The notes below the pieces were generated by a model that did not search any database, was not told the DNA's origin, and saw only the letters and a list, made by a program, of their open reading frames with translations. From the NCBI GenBank assembly GCA_937916195.1, contig CALFTO010000061.1, positions 1 through 5,365 on the forward strand: DNA of 5,365 nt. The letters are read 5' to 3'. Below, piece by piece: positions 1-4,884 of this stretch. How positions within the stretch are numbered: position 1 is the stretch's first letter; every line of letters starts with the position of its first letter. The position numbers and the translations under genes were made by a program. Source of the stretch: an uncultured Clostridia bacterium. Its GTDB lineage: Bacteria; Bacillota; Clostridia; Oscillospirales; Acutalibacteraceae.

Positions 1-690
1 ACCAAGGTAACAACTACCAAAAAGCCTTCAACAGATTCATCTGTTTCAATGCCAAAGCCCAAGCCCTCAACGGGCAAAACGGTTTATTTAACATTTGATG
101 ATGGTCCGTCGCGATATACGCCCGAAATTCTCGATGTGCTTGATAAGTACGGCGTTAAAGCGACGTTTTTTGTTATAAACGGCAGATATAACAGCACAAT
201 GAAAGACATCGTTGACCGCGGTCATCAAATAGGACTTCATACCTATTCTCACGACTATAAAAAGATTTATTCTTCCGATACTGCTTATTTTAATGATTTG
301 CAGAAAATCCACGATGTTGTGCTTAAAGAAACAGGGGTTGATTGCTCGATTATCCGTTTCCCCGGTGGCAGCAGTAATACCGTAAGCCGTAACTATTCAA
401 AGGGTATTATGTCAAGAATTACCAAAGCAGTTGGCGAAAAAGGATATGTTTATTTTGACTGGAACTGCTCAAACGGTGACGCTGACGGCGCAAACACAGT
501 TCAAAAGCAGTTGAATTATTGCAGTCAGTTCCCGAAATCTGCATCAAGAATAATTGTTCTTATGCACGATACTAAAAAGACAACTCTTGAAGCATTACCT
601 AAAATTATTGAATATTACCAAAGCTGTGGAATGACCTTTGATATTTTGACACCTTTCACAACTCCCATTCACCATAACGTGCTTAATTGA
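1..690 (+). CDS. Polysaccharide deacetylase (CE4/NodB family), 5'-truncated by window edge
   Basis: This gene encodes a metal-dependent deacetylase of carbohydrate esterase family 4, which removes acetyl groups from N-acetylated sugars of peptidoglycan or another surface glycan. The frame is open from base 1, so the true start lies upstream; the ATG at 49 falls inside a Thr/Ser/Pro/Lys-rich stretch and is unlikely to be the real start. That stretch looks like a linker joining an unseen N-terminal signal peptide, membrane anchor or extra domain to the catalytic domain. Counting codons from base 1, the CE4 motifs come in order: TFDDGP at 31-36 (D33 as likely base, D34 as metal ligand), HTYSH at 80-84 (both His as metal ligands), RFPGG at 119-123, DW at 153-154, and LMHD at 187-190 (H189 as likely catalytic acid). 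All key residues are present, so the domain should be active. It probably acts outside the membrane. The substrate (GlcNAc or MurNAc) cannot be told. It ends in TGA, 218 bases before ptsH. Confidence 0.93.
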   Translation, partial: TKVTTTKKPSTDSSVSMPKPKPSTGKTVYLTFDDGPSRYTPEILDVLDKYGVKATFFVINGRYNSTMKDIVDRGHQIGLHTYSHDYKKIYSSDTAYFNDLQKIHDVVLKETGVDCSIIRFPGGSSNTVSRNYSKGIMSRITKAVGEKGYVYFDWNCSNGDADGANTVQKQLNYCSQFPKSASRIIVLMHDTKKTTLEALPKIIEYYQSCGMTFDILTPFTTPIHHNVLN

Positions 691-722
691 CCAAAAAAGT
701 ATTGAATATACACAAAAAAATC

Positions 723-740
723 ATTTGACTGTTGTCAAAT
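723..740. repeat. Perfect 7-bp inverted repeat with 4-base spacer
   Basis: ATTTGAC and GTCAAAT are exact reverse complements separated by TGTT, 33 bases after the deacetylase stop codon. No T-tract follows, so it is not a standard intrinsic terminator. It could be a two-fold operator for an unknown regulator, an mRNA 3'-end stabilising hairpin, or chance in AT-rich DNA. It lies about 75 bases upstream of the ptsH -35 box, rather far for a simple repressor site. Confidence 0.4.
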
Positions 741-758
741 TCACCAAACTTGATTGTC

Positions 759-781
759 GTAAAAACGTGGTTTTTGTTTTT
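759..781 (+). terminator. Possible weak terminator of the deacetylase gene
   Basis: AAAAAC (761-766) can pair with GTTTTT (770-775) across a 3-base GTG loop. Two further G-U wobbles extend the base of the stem, and a short T-run follows (777-781). The stem is almost all A-U with one G-C pair, far below usual terminator strength. It is listed only because the preceding gene needs a 3' end here and nothing better is seen. Confidence 0.25.
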
Positions 782-814
782 CTGACCGAATTATTAAAAC
801 TCGAATTTTTTTCG

Positions 815-842
815 TTGACGGCAAAAAGATTTGTGTTATAAT
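815..842 (+). promoter_or_regulatory. Sigma-A type promoter of ptsH (extended -10)
   Basis: The -35 box TTGACG (815-820) is followed after 16 bases by a consensus -10 box TATAAT (837-842), preceded by the extended -10 dinucleotide TG at 834-835 (TGTTATAAT). Transcription would start near 849, giving a 5' leader of about 60 AT-rich bases. This is the strongest-looking promoter in the window and fits an abundant protein such as HPr. Confidence 0.82.
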
Positions 843-908
843 ATATTAGTAACAAAGGTGTAATTAACCGTTATATAATTAATAAATTATCATTTGGGAG
901 AATGAACT

Positions 909-1172
909 ATGTATACTAAAGACGTTGAAGTTAAAAATCAGGTTGGCTTGCACGCTCGCCCCGCAACTTTCTTTATTCAGAAAGCAAACGAATTCAAGTC
1001 ATCAATCTGGGTTGAAAAAGAAGACAGAAGAGTAAACGCAAAGAGCCTTCTCGGTGTTCTTTCACTCGGTATTATGGGTGGCACAACAATCCGCATTCTT
1101 GCAGGCGGTCCAGACGAAGAAACAGCAGTTGATGAGCTTGTTAAACTCGTTGAATCAGGCTTTGCTGAATAA
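909..1172 (+). CDS. ptsH: Phosphocarrier protein HPr
   Basis: HPr carries phosphate in the phosphoenolpyruvate-dependent sugar phosphotransferase system, from enzyme I to sugar-specific EIIA proteins in the cytoplasm. In Firmicutes it also signals carbon status when HPr kinase phosphorylates Ser46. The 87-residue product matches the family's usual length of about 85-90. The active-site motif GLHARPA places the phospho-accepting histidine at residue 15, with Arg17 beside it. The regulatory region NAKSLLGVLSLG places serine at residue 46 with the usual hydrophobic patch around it. Because His15 is present, this is a true HPr rather than Crh, which lacks that histidine. The ATG at 909 is preceded by GGGAG at 896-900 with an 8-base gap. 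The gene has its own strong promoter and a terminator directly after it, so it appears to be transcribed alone. No enzyme I gene adjoins it. Confidence 0.96.
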   Translation: MYTKDVEVKNQVGLHARPATFFIQKANEFKSSIWVEKEDRRVNAKSLLGVLSLGIMGGTTIRILAGGPDEETAVDELVKLVESGFAE

Positions 1173-1186
1173 TCAATCGGCACTTT

Positions 1187-1221
1187 AGCACATCACTTTT
1201 TGTGGTGTGCTTTATTTTTTT
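1187..1221 (+). terminator. Intrinsic terminator of ptsH
   Basis: A 10-bp stem pairs AGCACATCAC (1187-1196) with GTGGTGTGCT (1202-1211), with a single U-G wobble and a 5-base T loop. The T-rich tract TTATTTTTTT (1212-1221) follows at once. It begins 14 bases after the ptsH stop codon, as expected for a rho-independent terminator closing a one-gene unit. Confidence 0.92.
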
Positions 1222-1239
1222 CTATTTATATGTTATACT
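1211..1239 (+). promoter_or_regulatory. Probable uvrC promoter (extended -10) abutting the ptsH terminator
   Basis: TGTTATACT at 1231-1239 is a good extended -10 element (TG at 1231-1232, TATACT at 1234-1239). The sequence 17 bases upstream, TTTATT at 1211-1216, is a poor -35 and coincides with the terminator's T-tract, so the promoter would depend mostly on the extended -10. Transcription would start near 1246, leaving a leader of only about 17 bases that begins just ahead of the uvrC ribosome binding site. Confidence 0.6.
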
Positions 1240-1250
1240 TTAGAAAAGGC

Positions 1251-1256
1251 AGGTGA
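1251..1256 (+). promoter_or_regulatory. uvrC: Ribosome binding site that fixes the uvrC GTG start
   Basis: AGGTGA lies 6 bases before the GTG at 1263. It supports that GTG as the start over the next in-frame ATG (codon 13, at 1299), where no comparable site is present. The GTG inside this site is out of frame. Confidence 0.7.
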
Positions 1257-1262
1257 ACTTCT

Positions 1263-3101
1263 GTGAACGAAAAACTGCATATTCTTCGTGAAAAGGCAAT
1301 GAATTTGCCAATGACCCCAGGTGTTTATATTATGAAAAACAAGCAGGGTAAAATTATATATATCGGCAAGGCTAAAAAGCTTAAAAATCGTGTAAGTCAG
1401 TATTTCGGCTCACAGAATAAGCACGCCGTCAAGGTGCGTAAAATGGTTGAAAATGTTAATGATTTCGACTATATTCTCACCGACAGCGAATTTGAAGCAC
1501 TTGTCCTCGAAGCAAGCCTTATTAAACAAAATCAGCCCAAATATAATATCCTTTTGAAAGATGATAAAGGTTATAGCTATATTAAAGTCACAAAAGGTCC
1601 TTATCGCAAAATTTCCGCAGTCTTGCAAAAAGATGACGAAAATGCTGATTATATTGGTCCGTTTACAAGCTCATATTCGGTAAAACAGTCAGTAGACGAG
1701 GCAAATAAAATCTTCCGTCTTCCCCAATGCAACAAGAATTTTCCCAATGATTTTCGCAAGGGTAGACCTTGCCTTAATTACCACATAAATCGTTGTATGG
1801 GTGTCTGTACAGGCAAAATTTCTAAAAGCGAATATGATGAGGCGGTGCAGGGTGCTCTTGATTTCTTGAACGGCGATATTTCAAAGGTTATTCGTGAATT
1901 AAAAGAAAAAATGAACGCTTGCGCCGAAAATCTTGATTTTGAAAATGCAGGTAAATACCGCGACCGTATCCGAGCAATTGAGAATATGCAAACCAAACAA
2001 AAAGTAGTCACCGATACGGGTGAAAGTAAAGATGTTTTTGCAGTTGCTACCAATGAAAAAGATATCTGTATTATGGTTTTGCGTTATGATAAAGGAAGAT
2101 TAACTGACAGCGAGCATTTCTTCTTTGACTCAGAAAAAATGGTTGAAAATGTCCGTTGTAATTTTCTTATTCAGTATTACGGAATGAACCGTGCAGTTCC
2201 TCAGAAAATCCTTGTCGATGAAGATTTTGAGGATATTGACCTTGTTTCCCAACACCTCACAAATGTAAGAGGTAAAAAATGCACTATAACCGTTCCTAAA
2301 AGAAGTGATGGGCTTAAGCTTGTGAATATGTGTCGCGAAAATGCCTTTGAAAAGCTTGCACAACGCAAGGGCAAAAAGGGTGGCGAAATAAAAGTCCTTG
2401 AAGAACTTCGCGAGCTTTTGGGAATGGAAAAAGTCCCCGAATATATTGAGTCTTACGATATCTCCCATACCGGCGGCGAAGATAATGTTGCGGGTATGGT
2501 AGTGTTCAAAAACGGCAGACCATTAAAGCGTGCGTATCGTACATTTAATATTAAATCTTTTACGGGACAAGATGACTACAGCTCAATGCGAGAAGTGTTG
2601 GAACGCCGATTTAACGAATATCTTGTGCATAAGGACGAAAATGCAGAAGAGGGCTTCGGCAAAATGCCCGATTTAATACTTCTTGACGGCGGTAAAGGTC
2701 AGGTGAGTGCCGTAAAAGAAATCCTTGACAAAATGAACATAAATGTCGCGCTTTTCGGTATGGTTAAAGATTCAAAGCACAAAACCCGCGCAATTACGGG
2801 CGACGGTGGTGAAATAGCCATAAATTCAACTCGAAGTGTCTTCACTCTTGTGTCAGAAATTCAAGAAGAAGTCCATAGATTTTCAGTTGGCTCCCACCAT
2901 AAAAAGCACACAAAACGCGGTCTTGAATTATCTCTTACAAAAATTGACGGCATAGGCGAAAAGAAAGCACAGGAGCTACTCAAAATCTTCAAAACAATTA
3001 AGGCTATCAAAGAGGCGACAGTTGAAGATTTAGAACAGGTCAAAGGCATAAACCACGCACTTGCCGAAAACATTTATAACTATTACAATAACGGTGAATA
3101 A
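1263..3101 (+). CDS. uvrC: UvrABC excinuclease subunit C
   Basis: UvrC makes both incisions around a damaged base after UvrA and UvrB have found it, in cytoplasmic nucleotide excision repair. The 612-residue product is full length for the family. The N-terminal GIY-YIG nuclease (about 15-95, 3' incision) shows GVY at 20-22, YIGK at 33-36, R43, Y47, E83 and N95, the expected catalytic set. Four cysteines at 156, 170, 178 and 182 match the spacing style of the UvrC iron-sulfur cluster ligands. A UVR helix pair (about 206-241) should bind UvrB. The C-terminal RNase H-like nuclease (5' incision) shows D399 in SYDISH, D475 in LLDGGKGQ and H538 in VHRF. Two helix-hairpin-helix DNA-binding motifs end the protein (about 559-608). 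The start is GTG, preceded by AGGTGA. The stop lies one base before the next gene, so the two are probably cotranscribed. The gene looks intact with no missing key residue. Confidence 0.98.
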   Translation: MNEKLHILREKAMNLPMTPGVYIMKNKQGKIIYIGKAKKLKNRVSQYFGSQNKHAVKVRKMVENVNDFDYILTDSEFEALVLEASLIKQNQPKYNILLKDDKGYSYIKVTKGPYRKISAVLQKDDENADYIGPFTSSYSVKQSVDEANKIFRLPQCNKNFPNDFRKGRPCLNYHINRCMGVCTGKISKSEYDEAVQGALDFLNGDISKVIRELKEKMNACAENLDFENAGKYRDRIRAIENMQTKQKVVTDTGESKDVFAVATNEKDICIMVLRYDKGRLTDSEHFFFDSEKMVENVRCNFLIQYYGMNRAVPQKILVDEDFEDIDLVSQHLTNVRGKKCTITVPKRSDGLKLVNMCRENAFEKLAQRKGKKGGEIKVLEELRELLGMEKVPEYIESYDISHTGGEDNVAGMVVFKNGRPLKRAYRTFNIKSFTGQDDYSSMREVLERRFNEYLVHKDENAEEGFGKMPDLILLDGGKGQVSAVKEILDKMNINVALFGMVKDSKHKTRAITGDGGEIAINSTRSVFTLVSEIQEEVHRFSVGSHHKKHTKRGLELSLTKIDGIGEKKAQELLKIFKTIKAIKEATVEDLEQVKGINHALAENIYNYYNNGE

Positions 3102-3102
3102 T

Positions 3103-3762
3103 ATGATTGATACAATTATTTTTGATTTGGACGGAACACTTTTAAATACACTTGAGGATTTGAAAGACAGCGTAAATTACGCACTCAAAAAGCAGAATTT
3201 TGAGCTTCGCACATTGCCCGAAATCCGTTCATTTGTAGGCAACGGAATCCGTCTTTTAATGGAGCGCTCAGTCCCCGAAAATACAGATGCCGAAACATTT
3301 GAAATCTGCTTTAAGGATTTTTGTGATTACTATAAAATCCATATGGAAGATAAAACAGCCCCATACGAGCATATCAACGAAATGCTCACAACTATAAAAA
3401 AAGAGGGCTTTAAAACCGCAATCGTTACAAATAAAGCAGATTTTGCCGCGCAGGATTTGTGTAAGAGAATGTTCGGTGATACCATCGATTTGGTGGTGGG
3501 TAGTATCGACGACAGACCCAACAAGCCCGCCCCTGACGGAGTGTACTATGCCCTTGAAATATTGGGCAGTAAGCTTGAAAATACAGTTTTTGTAGGCGAT
3601 GCAGATACAGATATTTTAACCGCAAATAATGCAGGGCTTGTATCAATCGGCGTGCTATGGGGCTTCCGTGACCGCGAGGTAATCGAAAAAGAGGGCGCAA
3701 AATATATCGTTTCTACGGTAAAAGACCTGGAAAAACTGCTTATTTCTTTGAAAAATGGTTGA
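3103..3762 (+). CDS. HAD-superfamily hydrolase, phosphoglycolate phosphatase (Gph)-like
   Basis: This gene encodes a cytoplasmic haloacid-dehalogenase-type phosphatase of 219 residues, the usual size for Gph/PGMB-type members. Motif I is DLDGT at 8-12, with D8 as the nucleophile and D10 as the acid/base. Motif II is the threonine T109 in IVTNK. The motif III lysine is K141 in RPNKPAP. Motif IV is GDADTD at 165-170, with D166 and D170 as magnesium ligands. Residues between about 15 and 90 form the helical cap that selects the substrate. Phosphoglycolate, formed when damaged DNA ends are trimmed, would fit the uvrC neighbour, but the substrate cannot be read from sequence. I chose the ATG at 3103, where the family's conserved N-terminus (MIDTIIFDLDGT) begins. 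An upstream in-frame TTG at 3061 would overlap uvrC by 41 bases and add 14 unconserved residues. The only ribosome site is a weak GGTGA inside the end of uvrC, so translation is probably coupled to uvrC. Confidence 0.93.
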   Translation: MIDTIIFDLDGTLLNTLEDLKDSVNYALKKQNFELRTLPEIRSFVGNGIRLLMERSVPENTDAETFEICFKDFCDYYKIHMEDKTAPYEHINEMLTTIKKEGFKTAIVTNKADFAAQDLCKRMFGDTIDLVVGSIDDRPNKPAPDGVYYALEILGSKLENTVFVGDADTDILTANNAGLVSIGVLWGFRDREVIEKEGAKYIVSTVKDLEKLLISLKNG

Positions 3763-3786
3763 TTTTTCTAAAAAAGCATAAAAAAT

Positions 3787-3815
3787 TTGACAAATAGATA
3801 TAAAAATGCGATAAT
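3787..3815 (+). promoter_or_regulatory. Sigma-A type promoter of rsmD-coaD operon
   Basis: A consensus -35 box TTGACA (3787-3792) is followed after 17 bases by GATAAT (3810-3815), one base off the -10 consensus, with the extended -10 TG at 3807-3808. Transcription would start near 3822, giving a leader of about 23 bases before the rsmD start. This separates rsmD-coaD from the uvrC unit as a transcription start, although no strong terminator is seen between the two. Confidence 0.83.
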
Positions 3816-3844
3816 AATGTGTACTGATAAAATGGAGTGAATTT

Positions 3845-4384
3845 ATGAGAGTAATCACAGGCGAGGCAAGAGGCAGAAAACTCATTACTTTAGAGGGTGA
3901 GGATGTCCGTCCTACTACCGACAGAGTTAAAGAGGGTATGTTCAATATTATTCAATTTGACCTCGAGGGTGCTGCGGTGCTTGATTTATTCGCGGGTTCA
4001 GGTCAATTGGGTATTGAAGCACTCAGTCGCGGTGCAAAGCATTGCACTTTTGTAGATGCTTCAATAAAGTCAATCGACGTGGTAAAACAAAATCTTAAAA
4101 CAGTGGGCTTTGAAAAGCGCGCAAGCGTTTTCTGTGGCGACAGTAAAATGTATATCACGCTCAGTCGCGACAAATTTGACATCGCTCTTTTAGACCCGCC
4201 TTACAATAAGAACATTATTGATAGCGTTTTACCCGTTGTGGCAGAAAAGATGACAGAAAACGGTGTAATACTCTGCGAAAGCGAGTTGAGAGAAATCCTG
4301 CCTGAAACTGCAGGTGAGTTCTCAAAATACCGTGAGTATAAATATGGTAAAATTAAAATTACCGTGTACAGAAAGAATAAGTGA
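3845..4384 (+). CDS. rsmD: 16S rRNA (guanine(966)-N(2))-methyltransferase RsmD
   Basis: RsmD uses S-adenosylmethionine to methylate the 2-amino group of G966 (E. coli numbering) in 16S rRNA, near the ribosomal P site. The 179-residue product has the family's normal length. It opens with the typical MRVITGEARGRKL, followed by RPTTDRVKEGMFN at 22-34, the RsmD signature before the fold. The SAM-binding loop is LDLFAGSGQLGIEA (46-59), with D71 at the end of the second strand as the likely ribose-hydroxyl ligand. DPPY at 117-120 is the catalytic motif of amino-methyltransferases. The ATG at 3845 has GGAG at 3834-3837 with a 7-base gap. The stop codon TGA overlaps a GTG that could start coaD. RsmD next to CoaD is a very common pairing in bacteria, and this gene sits first after its own promoter. 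Confidence 0.97.
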   Translation: MRVITGEARGRKLITLEGEDVRPTTDRVKEGMFNIIQFDLEGAAVLDLFAGSGQLGIEALSRGAKHCTFVDASIKSIDVVKQNLKTVGFEKRASVFCGDSKMYITLSRDKFDIALLDPPYNKNIIDSVLPVVAEKMTENGVILCESELREILPETAGEFSKYREYKYGKIKITVYRKNK

Positions 4385-4389
4385 ATAAT

Positions 4390-4884
4390 ATGAAAACTGT
4401 AATTTGTCCGGGTAGCTTTGACCCTGTTACTAACGGACATCTTGATATTATTGACAGAAGTGCGGCACTTTTTGACAAGGTTATCGTCGTTGTAATGAAA
4501 AACCCTGCAAAAACGAATTTCTGCTTTACTCCTGAAGAACGTGCAGAGCTTATCCGCCGTTGCATAAAGGATATCCCCAATGTTGAGGTGGATATTTACG
4601 AAGGGCTCTTGGCAGAATACGCAAAGCAAAAGGGTGCCGTTGCAGTTGTTAAAGGACTTCGCGCTGTGTCAGACTTTGAATATGAATTTCAGCAGGCACA
4701 GATGAATAAAAAACTCAATAGTGAGCTTGAAACAGTGTTTATCAACACAAGAGTTGAAAATCTTTATTTAAGCTCAAGTGCAGTTAAGCAAATTTGCGAA
4801 TTGGGCGGGGATATAAGTGATTTTGTTCCCGAGATAATTCGTGATGATATAGTAAAAAGAATTAAAAGAGGTGTGAGCAAATGA
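4390..4884 (+). CDS. coaD: Phosphopantetheine adenylyltransferase (PPAT)
   Basis: CoaD transfers AMP from ATP to 4'-phosphopantetheine, giving dephospho-CoA, the next-to-last step of coenzyme A synthesis in the cytoplasm. From the ATG at 4390 the product is 164 residues, normal for this hexameric enzyme. The nucleotidyltransferase signature PGSFDPVTNGH is at 7-17 (TNGH at 14-17). The second conserved block, KGLRAVSDFEYE, is at 87-98, and LSSSAVKQI at 126-134 corresponds to the family's ISST-like phosphate-binding motif. A lysine (K87) stands where E. coli and B. subtilis have arginine, a conservative change. I prefer ATG 4390 because families normally begin only about five residues before PGSFDP. 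A GTG at 4381 would add three residues and overlap the rsmD stop by four bases (GTGA), and remains possible. Neither start has a strong ribosome site, which suggests coupling to rsmD. The stop overlaps the next start in ATGA. Confidence 0.97.
   Translation: MKTVICPGSFDPVTNGHLDIIDRSAALFDKVIVVVMKNPAKTNFCFTPEERAELIRRCIKDIPNVEVDIYEGLLAEYAKQKGAVAVVKGLRAVSDFEYEFQQAQMNKKLNSELETVFINTRVENLYLSSSAVKQICELGGDISDFVPEIIRDDIVKRIKRGVSK

Noticed and set aside
802..814. A CGAA/TTCG inverted repeat around a T-run just before the ptsH -35 box.
   Set aside because: A four-base stem is easily explained by chance, and it shows no second copy or further symmetry.
875..890. An inverted repeat ATAATT-AATA-AATTAT in the ptsH leader, considered as a riboswitch or operator.
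   Set aside because: It is a 6-bp A/T-only stem in a very AT-rich leader of about 60 bases, too short and unstable to call a structured RNA.
909..1172. The possibility that the HPr-like gene is Crh, the catabolite-repression paralogue.
   Set aside because: Crh lacks the phospho-accepting histidine, whereas residue 15 here is His in an intact GLHARPA motif.
2130..2468. A 112-codon minus-strand open frame inside uvrC, with others at 1778-2053 and 3655-3945.
   Set aside because: The translations are low-complexity or hydrophobic without family motifs, and the opposing genes are certain.
3061..3102. A TTG-initiated 14-residue N-terminal extension of the HAD phosphatase.
   Set aside because: It lies inside the end of uvrC, adds unconserved residues before the family's usual first residues, and a normal ATG at 3103 follows.
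3763..3786. A terminator after the HAD phosphatase (TTTTTCTAAAAA).
   Set aside because: The inverted repeat is A/T only with a 2-base loop and no stable stem, so it would not terminate transcription. Readthrough into rsmD is likely.
4201..4629. A 142-codon open frame on the minus strand across rsmD and coaD.
   Set aside because: Its translation has no recognisable domain, and it lies wholly opposite two well-identified genes. It is a by-product of AT-rich coding DNA.
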